Assembly: GCA_002721775.1 (NCBI GenBank)
Contig: PBLM01000046.1
Location: 8,937 to 19,166 of the forward strand
From: Rhodospirillaceae bacterium
Lineage (GTDB): Bacteria > Pseudomonadota > Alphaproteobacteria > Puniceispirillales > Puniceispirillaceae
DNA length: 10,230 nt
Direction of reading: 5' to 3'
The notes under the pieces: generated by a model
The model's input: the letters and a program-made list of their open reading frames with translations, nothing else
Database searches by the model: none
What the model was told of the DNA's origin: nothing
Position numbers and translations under genes: made by a program
Shown here: piece by piece, positions 1 through 7,105 of the stretch
Layout: the number at the start of each line of letters is the position of its first letter
How positions within the stretch are numbered: the stretch's first letter is position 1

Positions 1-1748
1 TCAGCAGACAACCCACCAATTTTAGAAAATGGAGTTTGTGAAGGGATTCTTAGTGCATCGTCACGCCGCATGGCGTCTATATCCGCCTGCTGCCGGGTAA
101 GGTAGCCAGAATAACGGCAATCTGTCTCGAGTTGACCATGCAATTTTGATTCAATTTCTGCCAATTCAGGCCATAACCGCTCACAATCAACGAGCCGCAC
201 GCCTTCTAAAGCCAGCAAATCTGCTGGTGTCTTTGCACTTCCGTCACGAGAAACAGGTAAATCCTCTGTTATGAGTTCGTTTGGCCGCTTTGGTTTGGTG
301 TTTAATAGCCTCTTTGCCCGCGACAAAGCTTGCTTTTTTTGCTCCCAATGTTGACGCCGCTCAAATCCGACACAGCCAATTTCTATACCTTTGTCAGTTA
401 ATCGCTGATCAGCATTATCGGCACGAAGAAATAGTCTATATTCCGCGCGTGATGTAAACATGCGATAAGGTTCTTTCGCACCTTTCGTAACCAAATCGTC
501 TATCATAACACCGATATATGCGTCTGCCCGGTCAAGAACAAATTGTCGTTCTTCTTTTACCGATGATGAAAGACTAATGGCAGCGTTTACACCTGCAATC
601 AGACCTTGTGCAGCAGCCTCTTCATATCCTGTCGTTCCATTTATTTGCCCAGCTAAAAATAAACCCGGTAAGGTTTTAAGCTCAAGAGATGATGACAATG
701 CCCGTGGATCAATGAAGTCATACTCTATCGCATACCCGAATTGCAGAATTTTTGCTGCCTCGAGACCCTTAATTGAAGCAATCAGTTCAGTTTGTACTTC
801 ACGTGGAAGGCTGGTAGATATTCCGTTGGGATAAACCGTGTGATCGTCGAGACCCTCCGGCTCCAAGAATATCTGATGTGAATCTCTGTCTCCAAACCTA
901 TAAACTTTATCTTCAATAGATGGACAATAACGTGGTCCTTGCCCTTTAATCTGACCTGAATAAACGGCAGATAAATGAATAGACCGTGAAATAATCTCAT
1001 GTGTTCTCTCATTGGTGCGGGTTATACCGCAGTCAATTTGCGGGATGTCTATCTGATTCGTCAATGTTGAAAAGGGAACAGGATCACTGTCAGCTGGCTG
1101 CATAGTGAGTCGTGACCAGTCGATTGTGCGTCCATCCAGCCTTGCGGGCGTGCCTGTTTTCAACCTACCAACTGGCAACAACATTTCCCTCAACCGCTTC
1201 GCCAGAGCCCGTGATGGTGCTTCGCCAACACGCCCAGCCGGGGTACGCTCTGATCCCAGATGAATTAGCCCACCCAAGAATGTACCTGTTGTCAAAACCA
1301 CAGCCTCTGATGTAATGCTCTCACCAGTTTCTGTCAAAACCCCTGAAACAGAGCCTTGATTTGTCTGAATATCAGCGACAGCACCTTCAAGGATGGTCAA
1401 ATTTTCCTGTTGGGCCAAAAGCGTCTGCATCGCCTTTCGGTAAAGCTTACGATCAGCTTGCGCACGTGGTCCGTGAACAGCGGGCCCGCGTGACTTGTTC
1501 AACATTCTGAACTGAATACCAGCTCTGTCTATCGCCCTCCCCATTAACCCATCAAGAGCATCTATCTCACGCACAAGTTGGCCCTTGCCAAGACCGCCAA
1601 TCGCCGGGTTGCACGACATTTCGCCAATTTTATCTGCTTTCATAGTTACAAGCGCTGTCCTCGCGCCCATGCGTGCTGCTGCTGCTGCTGCTTCTGTCCC
1701 AGCGTGGCCACCACCAATCACCACAATGTCAAAACTCTTGTATGTCAT
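1..1748 (-). CDS. mnmG: tRNA uridine-5-carboxymethylaminomethyl modification enzyme MnmG (GidA), 3' end cut by window edge
   Basis: MnmG is the FAD-dependent partner of MnmE; together they install the carboxymethylaminomethyl group on C5 of the wobble uridine (U34) of certain tRNAs, using methylene-tetrahydrofolate. Reading back from the ATG at 1746-1748 gives 582 uninterrupted codons to the window edge, so roughly 40-50 C-terminal residues of a usual 620-630 are missing. Visible signatures are the FAD Rossmann motif GGGHAG (residues 12-17), MSCNPAIGG with C46, the RYCPSIEDK motif with C275 (matching the two functional cysteines of the E. coli enzyme), FLEPEG, YPNGIST and the [17 protein letters not shown] block. 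The C-terminal helical region GYLTRQQ, which serves MnmE and tRNA contacts, is present. The frame is intact. It lies downstream of mnmE on the same strand with a 154-bp gap containing a parS site. In related genomes rsmG, parA and parB follow; those would lie beyond position 1. The Shine-Dalgarno is weak (purine-rich AAAAAGAA directly before ATG). Confidence 0.98.
   Translation of the reverse strand, partial: MTYKSFDIVVIGGGHAGTEAAAAAARMGARTALVTMKADKIGEMSCNPAIGGLGKGQLVREIDALDGLMGRAIDRAGIQFRMLNKSRGPAVHGPRAQADRKLYRKAMQTLLAQQENLTILEGAVADIQTNQGSVSGVLTETGESITSEAVVLTTGTFLGGLIHLGSERTPAGRVGEAPSRALAKRLREMLLPVGRLKTGTPARLDGRTIDWSRLTMQPADSDPVPFSTLTNQIDIPQIDCGITRTNERTHEIISRSIHLSAVYSGQIKGQGPRYCPSIEDKVYRFGDRDSHQIFLEPEGLDDHTVYPNGISTSLPREVQTELIASIKGLEAAKILQFGYAIEYDFIDPRALSSSLELKTLPGLFLAGQINGTTGYEEAAAQGLIAGVNAAISLSSSVKEERQFVLDRADAYIGVMIDDLVTKGAKEPYRMFTSRAEYRLFLRADNADQRLTDKGIEIGCVGFERRQHWEQKKQALSRAKRLLNTKPKRPNELITEDLPVSRDGSAKTPADLLALEGVRLVDCERLWPELAEIESKLHGQLETDCRYSGYLTRQQADIDAMRRDDALRIPSQTPFSKIGGLSA
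1675..1692. repeat. (GCT)6 trinucleotide run inside mnmG
   Basis: Six tandem GCT units on the + strand correspond to six consecutive GCA alanine codons (residues 20-25) in the helix right after the FAD-binding GGGHAG loop of MnmG. Alanine-rich sequence is normal for this helix, but six identical codons in a row form a short microsatellite that could slip. No frameshift is present here. Confidence 0.8.
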
Positions 1749-1841
1749 TTCTTTTTGACCCAAACAATAGGGTGAAGTCCAATTTAATTAAAACAAAACT
1801 GTTCATTTGTTCTGCCAACTTGTAATGCTAATAATCTACGG

Positions 1842-1857
1842 TGTTTCACGTGAAACA
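1842..1857. promoter_or_regulatory. parS: parS centromere site 1 (perfect ParB-binding palindrome)
   Basis: The 16-base palindrome TGTTTCACGTGAAACA is exactly the well-known bacterial parS sequence bound by ParB (Spo0J) during chromosome segregation. It lies in the 154-bp gap between mnmE and mnmG, outside any reading frame. parAB usually sits a few genes beyond mnmG in this class, so the location is as expected. A second copy occurs about 1.6 kb away at 3473-3488. ParB loaded here would spread over the neighbouring DNA and, with ParA, pull the origin region to the cell pole. Confidence 0.95.
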
Positions 1858-1868
1858 TCAAACTTTGA

Positions 1869-1892
1869 CACCGACCAAAAAGCCGTTCGGTG
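1869..1892 (-). terminator. Possible hairpin just after mnmE (weak terminator candidate)
   Basis: CACCGA at 1869-1874 pairs with TCGGTG at 1887-1892, giving a 6-bp GC-rich stem with a 12-base loop. It begins 11 bases past the mnmE stop codon in the direction of mnmE transcription. There is no U-tract after it on the mnmE strand (the T-run CTTTTCT is on the opposite side), so efficient intrinsic termination is doubtful. It may instead stabilise the mnmE 3' end or attenuate read-through into mnmG. Confidence 0.3.
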
Positions 1893-1902
1893 CTTTTCTA
1901 CT

Positions 1903-3273
1903 TTATTTTCCGATACAGAAGGATGAGAAAATATGATCAAGCACATCTTCAATATCCACCTGACCAAGGATGCGGGACAGCGATGATGTTGCTAACCTAA
2001 ACTCCTCCGCGATAAATTCTGTTTGATCTACTGCAGATAAACATAGGCTTGCCTGCAAATGCTCCACGGCCTGTCGAACTGCTTGTTGGTGGCGAACACG
2101 CGTTAGGGTAACAGATGATGAGGAACGATTTAGGTTTCGAATAATCTTTTCCAGCCGTCTCTCGAATGCACTCAGCCCTGCTCCGTCCTTTGCACTTATA
2201 TATATAACATCTTCTTCAGAAAAGCGGGCTGTTATGTGCTGTACATTACCAACCTCTATGCCTTTATCACTCTTGTTAAGCAAAAGAAGGGGGGGAACTG
2301 AGTCCGGTGTTACTGTTTCAAACAGCTCTGCAGACCAGCCAGCCTGGTTGCCATCAACAACAAAAACCAAAACATCGGCGTCTTCTGCTGCTTGTCTAGC
2401 CCGATCTATCCCCTCTTTTTCGATAGGGTCATCTGTCTGGCGCCATCCTGCTGTGTCTTTCACCAAAACAGGTATACCCGCTATTTCAATTCCAACTTCT
2501 ATACTATCGCGCGTTGTGCCAGGTATTTCTGACACTATCGCAGCCGGGCGCCGCGCCAACAAATTCAGAAGGGTGGATTTCCCAGCGTTTACAGGACCTG
2601 CCAATACTACAGAAAGTCCTGATCTGATAATCTGGCCTTTATGAAAATCAGACAAACTCGCTTTCATATCGTCATGAATAATCTTAATTCGATTTTTGAT
2701 TTGCGTCTCTAACGAGGTTGGAAGCTCTTCATCAGCAAAATCAATTAATGTTTCCAATTCAGATAAGCAAGAAATGATTTCTGAGCGCCAGCTTTCAACA
2801 GGACGGCGCAAGCTTCCCGACATCTGGGCAACAGCCTGTTCCCGCTGCAAGGATGTGTCAGCATCAATCAGATCAGCAAGCCCTTCAGCAGAGGTTATAT
2901 CAGTTTTATTATGATCAAGGGCGCGGCGGGTGAATTCACCCGCTTCAGCTAAACGAAAACCTGATGTAGCTGCTAAATGATTGAGAATATCCTCAACCAC
3001 GGCTGGTGAACCATGACAATGAATCTCTGTTACATCCTCCCCTGTTGCCGAGTGCGGCCCAATAAAATTAATCATCATCACATCATCAATGAGTTTGCCA
3101 TTCTTATCCTTAAGCCATCGCCTTTGTGCCTGTCGAGGCTGAAGCAGAGCTGTGCCAAACAATTTTGCCACGTAACCGGCCCGGGGGCCTGAAACACGAA
3201 TTACAGCCAAAGCTGACCGGCCAGGAGGTGTAGCTAACGCAAAAATTGTGTCTGTAAAGGAATATTGCTTCAT
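1903..3273 (-). CDS. mnmE: tRNA modification GTPase MnmE (TrmE)
   Basis: MnmE (456 aa, about the usual length) is the potassium-activated GTPase that works with MnmG on wobble U34 of tRNAs. The N-terminal tetrahydrofolate-binding domain begins at the ATG (TDTIFALATPPGRSALAVIR, residues 7-26, with HCHGSP at 85-90). A helical domain follows, with the inserted G domain at about 217-380. GTPase motifs are G1 GPVNAGKS (226-233), G2 PGTTRD (251-256), G3 DTAG (273-276), G4 NKSD (333-336) and G5 SAK (360-362). The protein ends in CIGK with C453, the conserved C-terminal cysteine loop. G1 has Val at 228 where most family members have Pro (GxPNAGKS); all nucleotide-contact residues are kept. The gene is transcribed towards mnmG and diverges from the ogt-like gene, whose proposed start is 80 bp away. 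No clear Shine-Dalgarno precedes the ATG. Confidence 0.98.
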   Translation of the reverse strand: MKQYSFTDTIFALATPPGRSALAVIRVSGPRAGYVAKLFGTALLQPRQAQRRWLKDKNGKLIDDVMMINFIGPHSATGEDVTEIHCHGSPAVVEDILNHLAATSGFRLAEAGEFTRRALDHNKTDITSAEGLADLIDADTSLQREQAVAQMSGSLRRPVESWRSEIISCLSELETLIDFADEELPTSLETQIKNRIKIIHDDMKASLSDFHKGQIIRSGLSVVLAGPVNAGKSTLLNLLARRPAAIVSEIPGTTRDSIEVGIEIAGIPVLVKDTAGWRQTDDPIEKEGIDRARQAAEDADVLVFVVDGNQAGWSAELFETVTPDSVPPLLLLNKSDKGIEVGNVQHITARFSEEDVIYISAKDGAGLSAFERRLEKIIRNLNRSSSSVTLTRVRHQQAVRQAVEHLQASLCLSAVDQTEFIAEEFRLATSSLSRILGQVDIEDVLDHIFSSFCIGK

Positions 3274-3353
3274 AATGGTGGTTGAAATATTTAACTGTGA
3301 TAGCTTTAATATACAAACTGGTTCCGCCTAATACCTTCAGTTTACCGAACAAC

Positions 3354-3854
3354 ATGTATACAAGCTCATTCTTATCTCCACTTGGTTATATGCGCGCCTG
3401 TTCAAGTGAAACTGGCTTGTATGCGCTCGATTGGCAACAAAAGCCTTTTAAAAAGGTCAATCAGGAAAATGACGTTTCACGTGAAACAATTAAACAAATT
3501 GCGCGTTATTTAAATAATCAATTAACAGACTTTACGGTTCCACTTGATCTGTCCCGCTATAGCCCCGCTTTCGTAAGATGGCTAAGTGTTCTATCCACTG
3601 TTCCCTTCGGTCATGTCATCAGTTATAAGGAATTTGCATTAAGGTGGGGAAACGTTAAGGCAGCTAGGGCTGCTGGCCAAGCTTGCAGACGTAACCCTTT
3701 ACCTATTATTTTACCCTGTCACCGAGTCGTGCAGTCTAATGGAAAATTTTACAACTACAGTGGTGGGGATAGGAAAAACTACAAGAACTCCACTAATATT
3801 AAAAGAAAACAATGGCTTATTAATTTTGAGTCAGGAATAGAGACAAAAATTTAA
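3354..3854 (+). CDS. ogt: Methylated-DNA--protein-cysteine S-methyltransferase (Ogt/AGT type)
   Basis: This is a suicide DNA-repair protein that transfers alkyl groups from O6-alkylguanine to its own cysteine. The active-site motif PCHRV is at residues 121-125 (acceptor C122), preceded by the helix-turn-helix and recognition region from [18 protein letters not shown] through [14 protein letters not shown] (about 83-115). The N-terminal SPLG motif (8-11) supports the ATG at 3354, giving 166 aa. An in-frame TTG at 3282 would add 24 residues with no family resemblance. After the usual GG near the C-terminus there is an insertion of about ten residues ([11 protein letters not shown]) before [10 protein letters not shown]. 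The codons for DVSRET (40-45) contain a parS palindrome. It is the only rightward gene in the left arm. Its stop overlaps the stop of rho by a few bases, so the two converge. No clear ribosome-binding site is visible. The family is confident; the exact subfamily (Ogt or Ada C-domain type) is not. Confidence 0.92.
   Translation: MYTSSFLSPLGYMRACSSETGLYALDWQQKPFKKVNQENDVSRETIKQIARYLNNQLTDFTVPLDLSRYSPAFVRWLSVLSTVPFGHVISYKEFALRWGNVKAARAAGQACRRNPLPIILPCHRVVQSNGKFYNYSGGDRKNYKNSTNIKRKQWLINFESGIETKI
3473..3488. promoter_or_regulatory. parS: parS centromere site 2, embedded in the ogt reading frame
   Basis: CGTTTCACGTGAAACA differs from the canonical parS only in its first base (C for T); the inner 14-base palindrome GTTTCACGTGAAAC is intact. 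It is translated within the ogt-like gene as the end of Asp40 and then V-S-R-E-T. The same VSRET coding solution is familiar from parS sites embedded in rsmG (gidB) of other alphaproteobacteria. With the copy at 1842-1857 it makes a two-site centromere cluster next to the predicted origin. Confidence 0.9.
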
Positions 3855-5110
3855 CTATTCATCTGTTCAAAAAAATCTAAATTTGTCTTCGAATGCCGCA
3901 TTTTGTCTGCTAAAAACTCCATCGCATCAACTGGTCCCATCTGCATCAAGATACGTCGCAGCACCCACATTTTTGACAAAGTCTGTTTATCAACCAGCAA
4001 CTCTTCTTTCCGTGTGCCAGACTTTGTCACGTCAATGGCAGGGAAGACACGCTTATCAGATAACTTACGGTCCAGAATTACTTCACTATTTCCAGTTCCT
4101 TTAAATTCCTCAAAGATCACCTCATCCATGCGTGACCCAGTTTCAATCAATGCAGTGGCAATAATCGTCAGTGAACCACCCTGTTCTACATTACGAGCAG
4201 CACCAAAAAAACGTTTAGGCCGCTGCAATGCATTTGCATCTACACCTCCAGTCAGAACTTTCCCTGACGATGGGACAACGGTGTTATAAGCACGCGCCAA
4301 ACGGGTAATTGAATCCAACAGAATTACAACATCGCGTTTATGTTCAACAAGTCTCTTCGCTTTCTCGATAACCATATCTGTAACCTGAACGTGGCGTAAC
4401 GCTGGTTCATCAAAAGTTGAAGATATCACCTCCCCATTCACAGACCGCTGCATATCTGTGACTTCTTCCGGCCGCTCATCGATGAGCAAAACAATCAAAT
4501 AAACTTCTGGGTGATTTACGGATATTGCATGTGCAATGCTTTGCAACATCATAGTTTTACCAGTGCGTGGTGGAGCAACAATCAACCCACGTTGGCCTTT
4601 TCCTATGGGTGAGATTAAATCCATTACACGTGGAGTATTATCTTTTCTCTCAGGATCAAATGGTAATTCCATGGTTAATTTTGAATCTGGATACAGGGGT
4701 GTTAGATTATCAAAATTTATCCGGTGGCGAACAGAGTCGGGATCTTCAAAATTTATCGATTCAACTTTTAACAAAGCGAAGTAGCGCTCGCCATCTTTAG
4801 GAGCCCTGATCTCACCCTCTACAGTATCACCTGTCCGCAAGCTAAATCGCCTTACTTGGCTAGGTGAAATATAGATATCATCAGGGCCTGGTAGATAGTT
4901 TGACTCTGGAGCACGCAGAAATCCAAATCCGTCAGATAAGACCTCCAAAACGCCTGTACCGCGAATGACCACGTCATTATCAGCCAATTGTTTGAGAATC
5001 GCAAACATCATATCTTGCGTTCGTAGTGTTGATGCGTTCTCTATTTCTAACTCTTCAGCATAAGCCAGTAGCTCAGCTGCGTCTTTAGATTTTAGTTCTT
5101 GTAAATGCAT
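3851..5110 (-). CDS. rho: Transcription termination factor Rho
   Basis: Rho is a hexameric RNA-dependent ATPase/helicase that binds nascent RNA and releases RNA polymerase. The protein is 419 aa, the same length as E. coli Rho. An N-terminal helical Rho_N domain (about 1-45) is followed by the cold-shock-like primary RNA-binding domain with GFGFLR (61-66). The ATPase core has Walker A APPRTGKT (179-186), Walker B VILLDS (262-267), the Q-loop [10 protein letters not shown] (286-295), the R-loop KGTGN (337-341) and [10 protein letters not shown] with the likely arginine finger (R367). All key motifs are intact. It lies 169 bp downstream of hemJ on the same strand and converges with the ogt-like gene with overlapping stop codons. 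The leader at 5111-5279 contains an inverted repeat. Rho genes are commonly autoregulated in their leader, but no attenuator can be identified here. Confidence 0.99.
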   Translation of the reverse strand: MHLQELKSKDAAELLAYAEELEIENASTLRTQDMMFAILKQLADNDVVIRGTGVLEVLSDGFGFLRAPESNYLPGPDDIYISPSQVRRFSLRTGDTVEGEIRAPKDGERYFALLKVESINFEDPDSVRHRINFDNLTPLYPDSKLTMELPFDPERKDNTPRVMDLISPIGKGQRGLIVAPPRTGKTMMLQSIAHAISVNHPEVYLIVLLIDERPEEVTDMQRSVNGEVISSTFDEPALRHVQVTDMVIEKAKRLVEHKRDVVILLDSITRLARAYNTVVPSSGKVLTGGVDANALQRPKRFFGAARNVEQGGSLTIIATALIETGSRMDEVIFEEFKGTGNSEVILDRKLSDKRVFPAIDVTKSGTRKEELLVDKQTLSKMWVLRRILMQMGPVDAMEFLADKMRHSKTNLDFFEQMNS

Positions 5111-5196
5111 AAGGCTAACCTTGGAACTAAGATTTATCTGTGAAAATTCGTCACGATAATACGACGATAAACAGGAATAGGGGGGATTAACTATAG

Positions 5197-5217
5197 ATGA
5201 ATAGTAATTCTATTCAT
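5197..5217. repeat. Perfect 8-bp inverted repeat in the hemJ-rho gap (possible operator)
   Basis: ATGAATAG (5197-5204) and CTATTCAT (5210-5217) are exact reverse complements separated by the 5-base TAATT. It sits 87 bp upstream of the rho start, in the 169-bp gap after hemJ. AT-rich arms and a lack of flanking T-run argue against a terminator; a protein-binding site in the rho promoter region is possible but no regulator is recognised. Confidence 0.4.
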
Positions 5218-5279
5218 GCCATATATCCAACTAACCTGTCAAATGCTGTACTTTTGATACCTATGTTAAAGAATTGCTT

Positions 5280-5705
5280 TTAGAAAGGTTCAACAACTGC
5301 CATGATTATAATTATAATCATTAATATTGTAGGGGCTTCGTTCCACCATCGGTAACTATGAACGGCAAGAGAATTATTTTGTTCTAAATCACGGCGCATT
5401 CTTGCAAAAACCATATGTACCGCAGTCATTAGAAACACACAAAACAGTTTTACCCATAACCACGGCATGGTTAATAAATCGGGATTCTTATGGATTAACC
5501 ACAACCCCAATCCCCAAGAAACAATCATTGCGGGATTCATAATTGTTTTTAATAACCTACGTTCCATGAGTTTAAATGTTTGCGCTCTAACAGAATCGGG
5601 TTCGACCATCGCGTGATAAACGAATAGGCGCGGGAGATATAGTAATCCCGCCATCCATGCCATAACAGCAATTAGATGCAGAGCTTTTACCCATAAATAA
5701 TCCAT
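5280..5705 (-). CDS. hemJ: Protoporphyrinogen IX oxidase HemJ (UPF0093 membrane protein)
   Basis: HemJ is the membrane-bound, heme-containing enzyme that oxidises protoporphyrinogen IX to protoporphyrin IX, the penultimate step of heme synthesis, in many Gram-negatives lacking HemG or HemY. The 141-aa protein has about four hydrophobic membrane segments (roughly residues 5-25, 52-72, 82-102 and 122-138). It carries the conserved His10 (ALHLIAVMAWMAG), Arg26 after YLP, Lys86 in the third segment and the terminal RWWNEAPT block (119-126). It starts two bases after the hemE stop codon (TAG-CA-ATG), and a Shine-Dalgarno-like AGGCGAG lies in the end of hemE, so the two are surely cotranscribed and probably translationally coupled. 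The pairing with hemE, another enzyme of the same pathway, supports the assignment. Confidence 0.95.
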   Translation of the reverse strand: MDYLWVKALHLIAVMAWMAGLLYLPRLFVYHAMVEPDSVRAQTFKLMERRLLKTIMNPAMIVSWGLGLWLIHKNPDLLTMPWLWVKLFCVFLMTAVHMVFARMRRDLEQNNSLAVHSYRWWNEAPTILMIIIIIMAVVEPF

Positions 5706-5707
5706 TG

Positions 5708-6736
5708 CTACTCGCCTGATCTGTTTCTAATGAAATTAACGAGATCTTGGACATGTTCTGGAGGAGTTTGTGGGACAATTCCATGACCTAAATTGAAAAT
5801 ATGTGGTCGGTTTGCAAAACAATCAATGATTCTGCTTATTTCATCTTTCAATTGTTGTCCACCTGCAACGAGGCACAAAGGATCAAGATTTCCTTGTATT
5901 GCTAGATTATCTGGTAGAACACGATTTGCCCATATCGGATCGGTCTGATGATCAAGGGCGATACAATTCGTTTCTACAATTTCACTATAAGTTATTAATC
6001 CTTCACCAATACCCTTCGGAAAGGATATAAATGGCAGCTTTATGTGGTTTTGTTGCAATTTTTCGATAATCTTCTGATGAGGCCTATAAATTAATGCTGA
6101 ACGCCAGCTAAAAGGCACTGAGCCTGCCCAAGTGTCAAACAACATTAAAGCGTTCACCCCTTGTCCTGCTTGCAAAATCAGAAACTCGACCACTTTTTCA
6201 GTGAGTACTTCAATTATTCCCAGAGCTTCAGATGGATTTTGCCACAGAAAATTTTTTGTAGTTGTAAAATCACGTGAGCTTCCACCTTCAATTAGGTATG
6301 TCATTAATGTCCAGGGTGCACCTGAAAAACCAATAAGGGCCGTTTTATTTGGAAGCTTCTGCCTTATTTTAGTTATAGCTTTTCCAATAGGATGATATTT
6401 ATTTGTTAGGTTCTTTTGAGCAAAAATCTCAATGTCTTTTAAAGAAGTCAATTTATCTAAGCTTGGACCATATTCCGGTATGAATTGTACGTTTCTGTTC
6501 ATCGCCCAAGGGACAAGTAGAATATCCGAAAAAATTATTGCTGCATCAAACTGGTATTTTTCGATCGGTTGTAGTGTGACTTCACATGATTTATCTGGGT
6601 TTAAACAAAAGGATATAAAGTCAGGTTCAGTTTCTCTTATTTTTCTATATTCAGGAAGGTAACGTCCTGCTTGACGCATAATCCATGTTGGGGGTGGGTC
6701 TAGGCGTTTACCTTTTAAGACGTCTGTAAAGCGCAT
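5708..6736 (-). CDS. hemE: Uroporphyrinogen III decarboxylase HemE
   Basis: HemE is the cytosolic, cofactor-free enzyme that removes four acetate carboxyls from uroporphyrinogen III to form coproporphyrinogen III. The protein is 342 aa, the normal length. Signature 1 PPTWIMRQAGRYLPEYR (15-31) contains R21 and R25. Asp71 in FSDILLVP is the expected catalytic aspartate, signature 2 FSGAPWTLMTYLIEGG (137-152) has Y147, and H318 lies in FNLGHGI (314-320). All substrate-binding residues known from human and bacterial enzymes are present. It is the first gene of the leftward hemE-hemJ(-rho) run, and its promoter must lie in the predicted origin at 6737-7105. In Caulobacter hemE also flanks oriC. 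No strong Shine-Dalgarno is seen (AAGTAAAGAAT just before the ATG). Confidence 0.98.
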   Translation of the reverse strand: MRFTDVLKGKRLDPPPTWIMRQAGRYLPEYRKIRETEPDFISFCLNPDKSCEVTLQPIEKYQFDAAIIFSDILLVPWAMNRNVQFIPEYGPSLDKLTSLKDIEIFAQKNLTNKYHPIGKAITKIRQKLPNKTALIGFSGAPWTLMTYLIEGGSSRDFTTTKNFLWQNPSEALGIIEVLTEKVVEFLILQAGQGVNALMLFDTWAGSVPFSWRSALIYRPHQKIIEKLQQNHIKLPFISFPKGIGEGLITYSEIVETNCIALDHQTDPIWANRVLPDNLAIQGNLDPLCLVAGGQQLKDEISRIIDCFANRPHIFNLGHGIVPQTPPEHVQDLVNFIRNRSGE

Positions 6737-6770
6737 ATTCTTTACTTCTATTATTTATATTATATTTAAC
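6737..6770. other. AT-rich segment, candidate DNA unwinding element
   Basis: Only 4 of these 34 bases are C and none is G on the + strand. It lies at the hemE edge of the predicted origin, about 50 bp from the first DnaA boxes, which is a plausible position for the duplex-opening element. It also overlaps the hemE leader and promoter region, so its composition could serve either purpose. Confidence 0.4.
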
Positions 6771-6822
6771 TTTGTTGTAGTGGTAGGTAATGCAAAATCA
6801 TGTAATACAATTATTGAAATTT

Positions 6823-6843
6823 TTAACCACAAATTTATCCACA
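6823..6843 (+). promoter_or_regulatory. Paired DnaA boxes, overlapping a CtrA-like motif
   Basis: TTATCCACA (6835-6843) is a perfect match to the strong E. coli DnaA box. TTAACCACA (6823-6831) differs at one base, and the two are direct repeats with starts 12 bp apart. The same bases read TTAA-N7-TTTA (6823-6837), one base from the Caulobacter CtrA consensus TTAA-N7-TTAA. An overlap of CtrA and DnaA sites would resemble the Caulobacter origin. The DnaA call is solid; the CtrA reading is speculative. Confidence 0.8.
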
Positions 6844-6866
6844 TTATATCGTCACAAGGGCAGGTA

Positions 6867-6875
6867 TTTGTATAA
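6867..6875 (-). promoter_or_regulatory. Near-consensus DnaA box
   Basis: On the minus strand this reads TTATACAAA, one mismatch (position 8) from TTATNCACA. It lies 23 bp past the perfect box at 6835-6843, inside the predicted origin, which raises its credibility. Confidence 0.45.
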
Positions 6876-6972
6876 TTAATTCAGGTATTAACGTTTGTCC
6901 AGTTACGTTATCCTCTATTAATGAATGTGTAGGTGAGAAGTTTTCCTGTTGCAGCTATAAACTTATATAAAA

Positions 6973-6981
6973 TGTGTATAA
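6973..6981 (-). promoter_or_regulatory. Perfect DnaA box on the minus strand
   Basis: TGTGTATAA on the + strand is the complement of TTATACACA, a full match to TTATNCACA. It faces the boxes at 6823-6843 about 130 bp away, giving boxes of both orientations across the predicted origin. Confidence 0.75.
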
Positions 6982-7105
6982 CAAGAAAAATAATCTGCAA
7001 TCTTGCAAACTATACACGTAAGCGAATATTTTTAATCTCAGATGATGTATTTAGGCTATTAATAGGAGATGACGATTTTAGTCAGGATGTGTAACGTAAA
7101 CAGTT

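Larger units (their letters stand above)
6737..7105. other. oriC: Predicted chromosomal replication origin (oriC) between hemE and ppsR
   Basis: This 369-bp gene-free, AT-rich stretch separates divergent hemE and the DUF299 gene ppsR, the same interval that holds oriC in Caulobacter and several other alphaproteobacteria. It contains two perfect DnaA boxes (6835-6843 and 6973-6981), two boxes with one mismatch (6823-6831 and 6867-6875) and one with two mismatches (6908-6916). A very AT-rich segment lies at the hemE end (6737-6770). Genes on either side are mostly transcribed away from it, and parS sites lie 3-5 kb off. It must also hold the hemE and ppsR promoters. A weak ppsR promoter candidate is TTGCAA (7004-7009), 17 bp, TATTTT (7027-7032). 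Nothing here reads as a convincing gene. No tRNA or other structured RNA was recognised. Confidence 0.85.

Noticed and set aside
2234..2644. 136-codon plus-strand open frame opposite mnmE
   Set aside because: It is antisense to the conserved GTPase domain of MnmE, and low-complexity Ser/Thr/Pro content is typical of shadow frames.
3282..3353. Upstream TTG start for the ogt-like gene
   Set aside because: The extra 24 residues show no family resemblance, and the family's SPLG motif lies just after the ATG at 3354.
6266..6281. TCACGTGA core inside hemE as a possible third parS
   Set aside because: The flanks (AAAA and GCTT) do not match the required GTT and AAC arms.
6876..6891. TTAA-N8-TTAA pair as a CtrA site
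   Set aside because: The spacer is 8 rather than 7 bases, which breaks the known spacing; the region is AT-rich so such pairs are expected.
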